A program made the position numbers and the translations under genes. A stretch of DNA of 64,000 nt. It comes from CAIVND01 sp035532075. GTDB lineage: Bacteria > Actinomycetota > Acidimicrobiia > Acidimicrobiales > Bog-793. This document shows, piece by piece, positions 36,787-45,291 of this stretch (position 1 is its first letter; each line of letters begins with the position of its first letter). The stretch covers positions 1 to 64,000 of the forward strand of contig DATKRV010000003.1 in NCBI GenBank assembly GCA_035532075.1, read 5' to 3'. The notes under the pieces were generated by a model. It saw nothing but the letters and a program-made list of their open reading frames with translations. It was not told where the DNA came from and searched no databases.

Positions 36787-37929
36787 ATGGATCTCGTCGA
36801 AGGACTACCCCGTGAGTTTGCCGAGATCGCACATGGCTTTGGTCTGTATGTCCATATTCCCTTCTGTTCCACGCGCTGTGACTACTGCGCGTTTGCAACA
36901 TGGACGGGTCGCGAGGAACTGGTCGAGCGATATGTCGATGCGCTCTGTCTTGAGATCGATCGGGCGAAAGAGCGTGGCCGATGGCGGTCTCCGGACACCG
37001 TGTTCTTTGGTGGAGGGACGCCGTCGTTGCTGAGCGTCGAGCAGGTCGCTCGAGTGCTCGATCGCGTCGTGCCCGGCGCGTCAACCGAGATCTCCCTTGA
37101 GTGCAATCCGGAATCGACCGACGCGGACTTTCTCGCCGGGATCGCAGGGCTTGGAGTGAATCGCATCTCGCTTGGAGTGCAATCGACTAAGCCCCACGTG
37201 CTCAAGGGTCTCGGCAGGACCTACCAGGAGGGATCGATATCACGGGTGCTCGATGCTATTGCGCGTGCAGAGATCTCCAACTACAACGTCGATCTCGTCT
37301 TCGGGGGCGCGGGTGAGAGCGCCGAGGACTTTGCCGAGGGGCTTCTCGAGGTGTTGGATTTCTCGCCAAGTCCAGCCCACATCAGCGCCTACGCACTCAC
37401 CGTCGAGTCCGGGACGCCACTCTCGCGTTCGCCAGATCGCCATCCCGATGACGATGTGTTGGCCGAACGCTATGAATCTGCGGAGGCGATCCTTGGCGCA
37501 CACGGGTTTCACTGGTATGAGATCTCGAACTGGGCGAAACCCGGAGCCGAGTGTCGACACAATCTCTCCTGCTGGCTCGGTGGTGATTACCTCGGAATCG
37601 GCTGTGCTGCGCACAGCCATCTTTCGGGTGAACGGAGCGCAAACGTCTTCTCGGTCGACCGCTATGTTGAGGCGATTTTCTCCTCGGGCGAGGCTATCGC
37701 ACGGAGCGAATTTCTTGATTCATCAGGTCGCGCCGCGGAGCTCGCTGCGTTGTTGTTGCGGACCAGACTTGGCGTTCCGCGGGGACTGGTCGACGAGAGC
37801 CTCGTTGACGATGGCCTGATGGAGCGCGATGGAGAGCGAGCGACGTTGACCGTACGCGGCCGTCTGCTTGCGAACGAAGTCGCCATTCGGCTCCTCTCTC
37901 GCCCGGAGCAGCCGTCGTTCGCATCCTGA
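36787..37929 (+). CDS. hemW: HemW-like radical SAM haem chaperone, 380 aa
   Basis: The radical-SAM cluster motif CSTRCDYC (about 27) is followed by FFGGGTPSLLS, ECNPES, NRISLGVQS and YEISNWAKPG, all typical of HemW, which lacks coproporphyrinogen dehydrogenase activity and delivers haem. The start at ATG 36787 is one base after the rsmE stop. In most actinobacteria hemW precedes hrcA; here it ends the cluster. Confidence 0.92.
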   Translation: MDLVEGLPREFAEIAHGFGLYVHIPFCSTRCDYCAFATWTGREELVERYVDALCLEIDRAKERGRWRSPDTVFFGGGTPSLLSVEQVARVLDRVVPGASTEISLECNPESTDADFLAGIAGLGVNRISLGVQSTKPHVLKGLGRTYQEGSISRVLDAIARAEISNYNVDLVFGGAGESAEDFAEGLLEVLDFSPSPAHISAYALTVESGTPLSRSPDRHPDDDVLAERYESAEAILGAHGFHWYEISNWAKPGAECRHNLSCWLGGDYLGIGCAAHSHLSGERSANVFSVDRYVEAIFSSGEAIARSEFLDSSGRAAELAALLLRTRLGVPRGLVDESLVDDGLMERDGERATLTVRGRLLANEVAIRLLSRPEQPSFAS

Positions 37930-37962
37930 ACTCCTCGCGCGACGGACGTGGGAGAACTTGTC

Positions 37963-38562
37963 TCAGGCGAACCTGCGATCGGGCACGAACCAGACCACCG
38001 AGACCAGCGCGTAGCACCCATAGGAGATCCACGGGCTGACAAAGGCAAATCCCACGCCAACCGCGTAGAGCAAGAGCGAGATCTTGCCCTTGTGGTCATG
38101 TCCGATTGCCCGCGCGACCAAGGAGTTGGGAACATCCGCGCGGATGATCGAGCGGACAAGTGCCATGAATGCAACCGAGGAGGCGAGCGAGACGATGCCG
38201 TAGCTCGCGGCTGGCCAGGTGGATCTGTAGTACCGCGCGACCCATTCGGTTAGCACCGGAATGAGAGACAGCCAGAAGAGGAGGAAGAGGTTTGCCCACA
38301 TTACCGCGGCGTTGATGCGGGTCGCCGCGCGAAGCAGATGATGGTGGTTGTTCCAGTAGATACCAAGAAAGGCAAAGCTGAGGATGTAGACGAGTACCTC
38401 AGGAAGACGCTGACTGAGCGAGTGGAAGCCAGGGCCGCTCGGAGAACGAAGTTCAAAGGCAGTAATGGTGATGAGCACGGCGAGCACGCTGTCGCTGAAG
38501 GCCTCGAGTCGACCGGTGCCCATCTCCGTTGGTTGCGCCGGTTTGGTGCGCCTCATCGCCAT
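37963..38562 (-). CDS. TMEM175-family (DUF1211) cation channel-like protein, 199 aa
   Basis: Helix 1 carries RLEAFSDSVLAVLITITAFE, matching the RxxxFSD filter-helix motif of bacterial TMEM175 channels, which conduct K+. Six hydrophobic segments are visible, including VLVYILSFAFLGIYWNNHHH with the conserved NHHH. It is convergent with hemW. The gene probably starts at ATG 38562; an internal ATG at residue 14 is possible. Confidence 0.88.
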   Translation of the reverse strand: MAMRRTKPAQPTEMGTGRLEAFSDSVLAVLITITAFELRSPSGPGFHSLSQRLPEVLVYILSFAFLGIYWNNHHHLLRAATRINAAVMWANLFLLFWLSLIPVLTEWVARYYRSTWPAASYGIVSLASSVAFMALVRSIIRADVPNSLVARAIGHDHKGKISLLLYAVGVGFAFVSPWISYGCYALVSVVWFVPDRRFA

Positions 38563-38618
38563 CTGACCATTGTTGTCGCGTCAATGTCTCCGAGTGTGCT
38601 TTGTCAAAAACATTGCCC

Positions 38619-38682
38619 GCTGGTCACGTTGACTGGTGGTCATGTCAACTGGTGGTCACGTCAACTGGTGGTCACGTCAACT
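38619..38682. repeat. Four tandem copies of a 16-bp repeat
   Basis: The unit is GGTGGTCACGTCAACT. Two copies are identical (38651-38666, 38667-38682), one differs by one base (38635-38650), and the first (38619-38634) is more diverged. The array lies between the divergent TMEM175-like and HIT genes and could be a transcription-factor site cluster or a neutral repeat. Confidence 0.8.
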
Positions 38683-38795
38683 GGGCCTCATCGCGTCGGC
38701 AACACTGATCGGATGCGAACCTCCGTGACGAATCGGAGGAGAGTTGACGGTGATTTACCGTATCGCAGTGGTGGCCTGCCTAACATTGTTCGTAT

Positions 38796-39149
38796 ATGTC
38801 ATCAGAATCTGACTGTCTGTTCTGCAAGATCGTCGCAGGAGCAATACCCAGCACCGGAGTTTTCGAAGACGAACTCGTCGTTGCGTTTCGTGACATTGTC
38901 CCGGTCGCTCCGACTCATGTGCTGATCGTGCCGCGCCGCCATATCGTCGATGCAAGCACCATCGAGCGTGGCGACCAACCTGAGCTGATCGCGATGTTCC
39001 TCGCCGCAAAGGTCATCGCCCGCAACGAGGGGATCGATGAGAACGGTTATCGCCTGGCCTTCAATGTTGGTGACGACGCGGGCAACTCGGTGGCGCATCT
39101 GCACCTTCATCTGCTCGGTGGCCGCTTTCTCGCGTGGCCGCCCGGCTGA
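38796..39149 (+). CDS. HIT-family nucleotide hydrolase (HINT-like), 117 aa
   Basis: The N-terminal zinc-type phrase CLFCKIVAGAIPS and the histidine triad HLHLHLLGG (about 103) identify the HINT branch, which hydrolyses purine nucleoside phosphoramidates. The length is normal. A TAACAT box (38781-38786) is 9 bp before the ATG, so the mRNA may be leaderless. The sequence does not reveal a pathway. Confidence 0.93.
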   Translation: MSSESDCLFCKIVAGAIPSTGVFEDELVVAFRDIVPVAPTHVLIVPRRHIVDASTIERGDQPELIAMFLAAKVIARNEGIDENGYRLAFNVGDDAGNSVAHLHLHLLGGRFLAWPPG

Positions 39150-39221
39150 GTGCTATTCGCGAGACTGCCCCGTGTTGGGGGGCTCTCTCTGTTGTGGAGC
39201 GCGAATTGACCGGGGAGCTCC

Positions 39222-40046
39222 CTATTCGGCGACGCAGACGTTGAGGCACTCCCCGAGTCCCTCGACGACCGTGCGTACCTTCGTGCCCGGCGCGAGGTAG
39301 TGCGGCGGGACCTGAGCGTCGCCGACACCTCCGGTAGTGCCAGTCGCGATGATGTCTCCGGGCATCAAGGTGGTGATCTCGCTGATGTACGAGACGATGT
39401 CGATTGGATTGAAGACGAGTTCGCGGGTGCGATCGATCTGCATCACGCGGTCATCGATCTCACATCGCACCTCGAGATCAAGTCCATAGTCGACCTCATC
39501 GGGAGTCACGAGGTATGGCCCGACTGGCGTGGTCTTTTCGAAGGTCTTTCCCTGGAGCCATTGAAGCGTTCTGCGCTGCCAGTCACGCATCGTGATGTCG
39601 TTCAGGGTGCAAAGGCCGCCGATGGCGGCGCGCGCTCCCCGTTGATCGACGTGGCGCGCAAGGCTTCCGATTACGACACCGAGTTCGACCTCCCAGTCGG
39701 GACAGCTCGCGTTCTTCGGAAGGACAATTTCGTCATTCGCCCCGATCAAAGCATTGGTGAACTTTGCGAACAGCGTTGGAAAGTTCGGGAGTTCCTGACC
39801 CCGTTCACGGATGTGACTTTTGTAGTTGAGGCCGACGCAGATGATCTTTGAAGGGCGCGGAACAAGCGTTGCAAAGTAGGCGTCCTTCTTCGCATAGGTC
39901 GCCCCCGATTCATCTTGTGCAGAGCGGGCGAGATCGCCCGAGGCGAGGAGTTCGCCGACGTCTTGGAAGTTGAGCCCGACGAGCTGGTCTCCCTCTTCGC
40001 GCACGGCCTGTGTCCCTGACGCGGTCCTGACGGTCGCAAAGCGCAT
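39222..40046 (-). CDS. Fumarylacetoacetate hydrolase (FAH) family protein, 274 aa
   Basis: The fold signature KIICVGLNYKSHIRERG and the metal-binding segment DWEVELGVVIG, with LNDITMRDWQ, are present, as are IATGTTGGVGDAQ near the end. Family members are hydrolases, hydratases or decarboxylases of 2-oxo acids or acylpyruvates in catabolic routes. The exact substrate is not evident and the neighbours give no pathway. ATG at 40046 has AAAGGAG 5 nt upstream. Confidence 0.88.
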   Translation of the reverse strand: MRFATVRTASGTQAVREEGDQLVGLNFQDVGELLASGDLARSAQDESGATYAKKDAYFATLVPRPSKIICVGLNYKSHIRERGQELPNFPTLFAKFTNALIGANDEIVLPKNASCPDWEVELGVVIGSLARHVDQRGARAAIGGLCTLNDITMRDWQRRTLQWLQGKTFEKTTPVGPYLVTPDEVDYGLDLEVRCEIDDRVMQIDRTRELVFNPIDIVSYISEITTLMPGDIIATGTTGGVGDAQVPPHYLAPGTKVRTVVEGLGECLNVCVAE

Positions 40047-40224
40047 GATGCTCCTTTTGTTCGTTTTGTTCGAAAACCGTTCGAAAGTCCGTTCCGGGTC
40101 GTCTCCAGGATCAGATCTGACAGCTCCCTGGAAAATTCACGGTAGTACCCAACGATGGAGCATGGCGAACCCGAGTTGCGGCCGATCTACGAAGGCACGC
40201 CTCGAAAGGTTCCGTTGAGAATGA

Positions 40225-40253
40225 CAGAACCCCTGCCACTGGCAGGGGTTCTG
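40225..40253 (-). terminator. Strong hairpin terminator after glnII
   Basis: A perfect 13-bp stem (CAGAACCCCTGCC / GGCAGGGGTTCTG) with a 3-nt loop lies 29 nt after the glnII stop on the minus strand. It has no clear T-run. It may also insulate the FAH gene from glnII read-through. Confidence 0.75.
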
Positions 40254-40281
40254 TGAGCGAGCGAAGGGGGCCGGAAAAGAC

Positions 40282-41283
40282 TTACTTCGCTGCAGCTCCG
40301 CAGATGGTCTCGATGATGAGACCAGCTACGACGTAGGGGTCGATATTCGCGTTCGGCCGACGGTCTTCGATCCAACCCTTCTTGTCGACGCCGACCTGCC
40401 ACGGGATACGCACCGATGCGCCGCGGTCCGAGGTTCCGTAATTGTAGGTGTGCCACGGGGCGGTCTCGTGTGCGCCGGTGAGCCGATCCTTGATCCCGTC
40501 TCCATAGGCGGCAATGTGCTCTTCGACCTTGGTTCCAAGTGCCTCGCACGCGGCGATGATCGGATCCCATCCCTCGCGCATTGCCTTGGTGGAGAAGTTG
40601 GTGTGCGCTCCTGCGCCGTTCCAGTCGCCCTTGACCGGCTTTGCGTCATAACTCACCTGTACGCCGTAGTCCTCGGCGATGCGTGCGAGCAGCCAGCGTC
40701 CCATCCAGAGGTGATCTCCAATCTCGGGCACGGTGCAGATACCGATCTGGAACTCCCACTGGCCCTTCATCACCTCGGCGTTCGTTCCCTCGATCTTGAG
40801 ACCCGCGTCGATGCACGCCTGGGTGTGGCGCTCGATGATCTCGCGGCCGACCGCGAAGTCCGCACCGACGCTGCAGTAATACGGGCCCTGGGGGGCCGGG
40901 TATCCAACCTCTGGCCAACCGAGCGGCCGACCCTCCTGAAAGAAGGTGTACTCCTGTTCGATGCCGAACATCGGCTCGTCTTTCGCGTACCTCTCGGCCG
41001 CGGCGACACAGGCGGCACGGGTATTGGTGACGTGCGCGGTGAAGTCCGGAAGGAGCACCTCACACAGCACCAGAACGTTCTTGCCACCCCGGATGGGGTC
41101 ATGGCAAGAGAAGACGGGCCGCAACACGCAGTCCGAATTGCTTCCCGGAGCCTGGTTGGTACTCGAACCGTCGAAGCCCCAGATTCCGGGCTCCTTGCCG
41201 TCGGCAATGATCTTTGTCTTACAGCGAAGTTGGGCGAATGGCTTGGTTCCATCCAGCCAGATGTACTCAGCTTGGTAGCTCAC
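40282..41283 (-). CDS. glnII: Glutamine synthetase type II (eukaryotic-like), 333 aa
   Basis: The short GSII form: WGFDGSSTNQA, FGIEQEYTFF (metal-binding Glu), PYYCSVGADFAVGREI, KGQWEFQIG, GDWNGAGAHTNFST and a C-terminal RPNANIDPYVVAGLI. It makes Gln from Glu, NH4+ and ATP. It lacks the adenylylation loop of GSI, so regulation is likely at transcription level. The GTG start (41283) has GGAGAGG just upstream. GSII occurs in rhizobia, Streptomyces and some other actinobacteria, usually beside a GSI gene. Confidence 0.94.
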   Translation of the reverse strand: MSYQAEYIWLDGTKPFAQLRCKTKIIADGKEPGIWGFDGSSTNQAPGSNSDCVLRPVFSCHDPIRGGKNVLVLCEVLLPDFTAHVTNTRAACVAAAERYAKDEPMFGIEQEYTFFQEGRPLGWPEVGYPAPQGPYYCSVGADFAVGREIIERHTQACIDAGLKIEGTNAEVMKGQWEFQIGICTVPEIGDHLWMGRWLLARIAEDYGVQVSYDAKPVKGDWNGAGAHTNFSTKAMREGWDPIIAACEALGTKVEEHIAAYGDGIKDRLTGAHETAPWHTYNYGTSDRGASVRIPWQVGVDKKGWIEDRRPNANIDPYVVAGLIIETICGAAAK

Positions 41284-41487
41284 GTACCTCTCCTACGGGT
41301 CTCGTTGTTCTCGGTGACGCTACCGCCTGCCATGCCTGACTGGGGTGGCGCCTCTTACTCTCCGATGGCTTGCACCGGTCCCTTCATACGGCCATGAGCC
41401 TCTCATCAGAGCGTTTCATGATTGTGTCTGATTTGTGAACTGTAGATGAACTCGCGCCAGTCGGCTATTGCCAGTTTCGACTCGGGT

Positions 41488-42615
41488 TCAGGGCCGTCCA
41501 GCGCCGTATGCGCCTCCCCATAAGGGCGTGATCGCGACCGGCTGGCCATAATCGATCGCCTGGATCGCCTCGTTCTGGCCGATGTACATCACGACGTGGT
41601 AGATGTACCCGCCCGAGGCGTAAAAGACGAGATCACCGGGTTGGAGCGCCGAGAGCGGGACATGGGGGATCGAGTCGTACTGCGCCTGAGCGCTGTGGGG
41701 CAGGTTGATCCCGGCCCTGCCCCAGGCCCACATCGTCAGCCCGGAGCAATCAAATCCTGAACCTGGAGTCGCTCCGCCCCAGAGATAGGGAACGCCGATC
41801 TGGGTCTGCGCGGCGCTGACCGCAGCGAGCCCTGCGCTGCTCGAACTGGTCGTGATCGCCACAGTCGTCACTGCCACCTGGGACTGGGTCCTCGCGAGTT
41901 GATTCTTCGCTGTCGCTGCAGTCTGGGCGGCTGCCTTTGTCGCGGCCGCCTGCTGGAGAGCCTCCTCGGCAGCGAGCAGGGGGGCGAGTCGGCCATTCAC
42001 GCTCGAAAGCGCCACACTCAGCTGTGCCTCGATGTTGGTGGCCGAGCTCCGGGACCCGGCAAGGAGGGTCGTCGTTCTGGTTGCCTCGTTCACCGAGATG
42101 GCGAGCGTCAGCTGTCTCATCGCGAGCCGGTGCTGATCGTTCTCGAGCTCACTGATCGAGGTGTTCAGGTCTCCAGCGGCGACCTCGAGATAGGTCTGTT
42201 GCGCCGGCGCTGAGTTGGGGTTCGCGCCCGGCAGGGCCCCGGACTGCGACCCACCCTGGACATAGGTGTTGATCGCCTCGCGCACAATCGCCCGCTGATC
42301 TTTGTCGATGGTCGCCTGCAGCTGGCCGATCTCGATCCTTGCGCGAGCGATTCTTTGCGTGAGGAGATCTTTTTGGAGGAGCGTCTGGTTGTACTCCTCG
42401 GAGAGGATGCCGAGTCTGATGTTCATCGCATCGACCCTCGCCGCGAGCGCGGCGGCCTTGGACTTGAGTGTTGTGATGTTCTCCGCCTGTGCAGCGTGGC
42501 CTGGCCAGAGCCCAAGCGCGCCGATGATCATCAAGGTGACGAGCAACCTTGACAGCCGGCGAATCAAAACCTGCGGAGATGGCCGCGCGAGGGAGTGACA
42601 TGTGCTGCGCACCAC
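41488..42615 (-). CDS. Secreted NlpC/P60 peptidoglycan hydrolase with coiled coil, 375 aa
   Basis: A signal peptide (hydrophobic LLVTLMIIGALGLWPGHAAQ, about residues 24-43) is followed by coiled coils (about 48-250), as in RipA/CwlO-type enzymes. The NlpC/P60 domain has the catalytic Cys in GFDCSGLTMWAWG (about 290), His in GYIYHVVMYIG (about 338) and the third residue near the C-terminus. It should cleave stem peptides, probably D-Glu-DAP bonds, during growth or division. It is divergent from fumC. The start is GTG at 42615. Confidence 0.92.
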   Translation of the reverse strand: MVRSTCHSLARPSPQVLIRRLSRLLVTLMIIGALGLWPGHAAQAENITTLKSKAAALAARVDAMNIRLGILSEEYNQTLLQKDLLTQRIARARIEIGQLQATIDKDQRAIVREAINTYVQGGSQSGALPGANPNSAPAQQTYLEVAAGDLNTSISELENDQHRLAMRQLTLAISVNEATRTTTLLAGSRSSATNIEAQLSVALSSVNGRLAPLLAAEEALQQAAATKAAAQTAATAKNQLARTQSQVAVTTVAITTSSSSAGLAAVSAAQTQIGVPYLWGGATPGSGFDCSGLTMWAWGRAGINLPHSAQAQYDSIPHVPLSALQPGDLVFYASGGYIYHVVMYIGQNEAIQAIDYGQPVAITPLWGGAYGAGRP

Positions 42616-42757
42616 GGTGGTGCCGACCGTATCGGCCGAGCGCGCTCAAAGCAAGGCGGTGTCTTTTCGCCTGCTCGCGGCCCTGCGGGTAGCGTAAGTC
42701 GTGGGCAACCTCTCGGCGCAGTGCTGCGGGATCCCGAGCAGGTGAAAGGAACCGGCG

Positions 42758-44173
42758 ATGTCGAAATCTCAAGAACACACCCCGAATCCCGATGGAGAGT
42801 TTCGCATTGAACACGATTCCATGGGAGAGGTGCGTGTTCCCGCGCGTGCCAGATGGGGCGCGCAGACCCAGCGGGCAGTGGAGAACTTCCCGATCTCGGG
42901 GAGAAGCGTCGAGCCCTCGTTGATCGCGGCACTGGCGATGATCAAGGCAGAGGCGGCAAAGGTGAGCAACGAGTTCGGACTAATCGAGCCAGATGTCGCC
43001 GAGGCGATCATCCATTCAGCCAACGAGGTGACGACGGGAATGTGGTTCGAGGAGTTTCCGATCGACGTCTACCAGACTGGATCTGGCACATCGACGAACA
43101 TGAACATGAACGAGGTGCTCGCCGATCTCGCCGGAGAGCGTCTTGGGCGGACGGTGAAGGCGAATGACGAGGTCAACGCGGCTCAGTCGTCGAACGACGT
43201 CTTTCCCTCTGCGATCCACCTTGCCGCGATGCTTGGGATCACGACGGATCTCATTCCGGCACTTCACCATCTCGCCTTTGCGCTGCGCACAAAATCAGAG
43301 CTGTGGAACGAGGTCGTCAAATCGGGACGGACACATCTCATGGATGCGACTCCAGTCACCCTTGGACAGGAGTTCGGTGGGTACGGCGCGGCGATCGAAT
43401 ATGGTGTCGAACGCCTCGAGTCAAGTCTTTCGCGCATTGGTGAGTTGCCACTTGGTGGTACCGCTGTTGGTACGGGGATCAATGCCCCGCATGGCTTTGC
43501 CCCGAAGATCATCGCAGGACTGAGAGCGCGCACGGGGCTTGATCTGACCGAGGCGCGGGATCACTTCGAGGCACAGGGGGCGCGTGACGCGCTCGTCGAA
43601 GCCTCTGGGATGCTGCGCACCATTGCGCTCTCGCTCTACAAGATCGCCAACGATCTTCGCTGGATGTCCTCTGGCCCTCGCTGTGGACTCGGCGAGATCC
43701 ACCTTCCCGATCTTCAGCCCGGCTCGTCGATCATGCCCGGCAAGGTCAACCCGGTCGTCCCTGAGGCGGTCTGTCAGGTCGTCGCGCAGGTGATTGGAAA
43801 CGATGCAGCAGTTGCCTTCGGGGGCTCTGCGGGAAACTTTGAACTGAACGTCATGTTGCCCGTCATCGGGCGTAATCTGCTCGAGTCGATCCGACTTCTT
43901 GCGTCGGTGAGCAGGGCCCTCGCGGACAAGTGTGTCGATGGCATCGAGGCCGACGTCGAGCGGTGCAAGAGCTACGCGCTCTCGTCGCCCTCGATCGCAA
44001 CCTCGTTGAATCCCTATATCGGATACGAGAATGCGGCCAAGGTTGTCAAGATCGCACTTGCCGAGAACAAGGATCTTCGCACGGTAGTGCTCGAGATGGG
44101 ATTGCTCGGTGAGGACGAGGTCGACCGGGCGCTTGACGTTCTCGCGATGACCAGGGGCGGAATCGTCGGCTGA
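42758..44173 (+). CDS. fumC: Class II fumarate hydratase, 471 aa
   Basis: The signature GSSIMPGKVNP (about 320) and earlier TGSGTSTNMNMNEV and SSNDVFPSA identify the class II fumarase/aspartase superfamily, of normal length. FumC interconverts fumarate and malate without a Fe-S cluster. Aspartase is the main alternative, but the SNDVFPSA context fits fumarase. ATG at 42758 has aaagga about 8 nt upstream. Confidence 0.92.
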   Translation: MSKSQEHTPNPDGEFRIEHDSMGEVRVPARARWGAQTQRAVENFPISGRSVEPSLIAALAMIKAEAAKVSNEFGLIEPDVAEAIIHSANEVTTGMWFEEFPIDVYQTGSGTSTNMNMNEVLADLAGERLGRTVKANDEVNAAQSSNDVFPSAIHLAAMLGITTDLIPALHHLAFALRTKSELWNEVVKSGRTHLMDATPVTLGQEFGGYGAAIEYGVERLESSLSRIGELPLGGTAVGTGINAPHGFAPKIIAGLRARTGLDLTEARDHFEAQGARDALVEASGMLRTIALSLYKIANDLRWMSSGPRCGLGEIHLPDLQPGSSIMPGKVNPVVPEAVCQVVAQVIGNDAAVAFGGSAGNFELNVMLPVIGRNLLESIRLLASVSRALADKCVDGIEADVERCKSYALSSPSIATSLNPYIGYENAAKVVKIALAENKDLRTVVLEMGLLGEDEVDRALDVLAMTRGGIVG

Positions 44174-44220
44174 ACGAGTCGGTCGAATGTCCGCCCGCTT
44201 CTTTGGTTAGCGTTGGTTTC

Positions 44221-45153
44221 ATGCACGCAATCGAACGACTCCGCTCGATCGCACGTGCCGGTGAGGTCGAATCGACCGAACTCGCCGGCGAGGCCGCCTA
44301 CGCGCTCGCAGGCCTTGCCGATGACCGCGCCGCGCTTGTTGGGTCGTGTCGCAGGTTGCTCGAATTTCATCCCCACGTCGGCGCGCTGTGGTGGGTCTGC
44401 GCGCATCTGATCGACGCTCTCGATGTTCGCTCCTGCGCTATCTCGCTTGTGAATCAACTTGAGGCAGACGCGAGCATCGATGAACTCTTCGCCTATCCGA
44501 CCTCAGACGACCGGGTCGTTATCGAGAGCTCTCGTCAGATCGTGCGCGCGTTGTATGGTCGGGTCGATTTGACGGTACGACTCGTCGGTGATGGACGCAG
44601 TCTGCGACTCGGGGTGCGTGCCTTCGGTGATTCGATTGCCCCGGTCGGGGCCTATCAGGTGAACGAGAGCGAGCTTGCCCTGCGCGATGCGACGCTCGTC
44701 GTCGTCGAGGCGCTTGCCGTGAGCCAGAACGGCATCTTGATGAACCGGGCGGGTGCCCGGTTGGCAAGGCTCGCCGAAGACCGTGGACTCGCGCTCGTCG
44801 TTCTCGCCGGTGTTGGACGTGTGCTGCCAGAGGACCTGTTTGGCGCGATGCTGAACCTCGGTCGCGCGCTCCATGAGAAAGACGGGGACCGGCTCCGGGG
44901 CTCACGCCAACAACCAGGTGGGGACTTTTTTGACGGACCTTCCGGCACCGAGGAGATCGATGCGGTCCGTGACGATGACGGCGAGTTTGTATTGCGTAAT
45001 CGGCGCGTGATCCACGTCGATCCTGCAGTTCGCTATGTCACTCCGCGGGGAGTCCGTGCGGCTGGAGTGGTCTTTCATCCAAGCCCTTCGGTCTCGCATC
45101 TTGACTGCCCAGTCCCCGACGAGTTGCTGTCTGGCTTTGGTGTGACCGGTTAG
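44221..45153 (+). CDS. eIF2B-like protein (distant), 310 aa
   Basis: I do not recognise it with certainty. The centre reads LVVVEALAVSQNGILMNRAG followed by LARLAEDRGLALVVLAGVGR, which resembles the ribose-phosphate-binding strands of the eIF2B / MtnA family, where a DA xxNG xxNKxGT phrase precedes a strand with VPFxVxA. The N-terminal third is helical, and the C-terminal 60 residues (YVTPRGVRAAGVVFHPSPS) resemble the family's closing region. It could be a sugar-phosphate isomerase-like enzyme. ATG at 44221 is preferred to an upstream start at 44203. Confidence 0.5.
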   Translation: MHAIERLRSIARAGEVESTELAGEAAYALAGLADDRAALVGSCRRLLEFHPHVGALWWVCAHLIDALDVRSCAISLVNQLEADASIDELFAYPTSDDRVVIESSRQIVRALYGRVDLTVRLVGDGRSLRLGVRAFGDSIAPVGAYQVNESELALRDATLVVVEALAVSQNGILMNRAGARLARLAEDRGLALVVLAGVGRVLPEDLFGAMLNLGRALHEKDGDRLRGSRQQPGGDFFDGPSGTEEIDAVRDDDGEFVLRNRRVIHVDPAVRYVTPRGVRAAGVVFHPSPSVSHLDCPVPDELLSGFGVTG

Positions 45154-45265
45154 GCGATGGGAACTCTCGCGGGAGAACGAGTCGCTCTGCCCAACTAGCC
45201 TTTTGGATCGAGCGCGGCTCGACCGGACGGAGGGACGAGTGGCAAAGGTGACCGAAGCAGGTGAT

Positions 45266-45291
45266 TGACACAGATGGATGACACAGATGGA
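45266..45291 (+). repeat. 13-bp tandem duplication at the DUF885 gene start
   Basis: TGACACAGATGGA occurs twice in direct succession (45266-45278 and 45279-45291), spanning the start codon region. It creates several ATGs in different frames. A single-copy loss would remove 13 bp and change which ATG is used. Confidence 0.85.

Noticed and set aside
38619..38682. CRISPR array
   Set aside because: Units are 16 bp in direct contact with no spacers, and no cas genes are present anywhere in the window.
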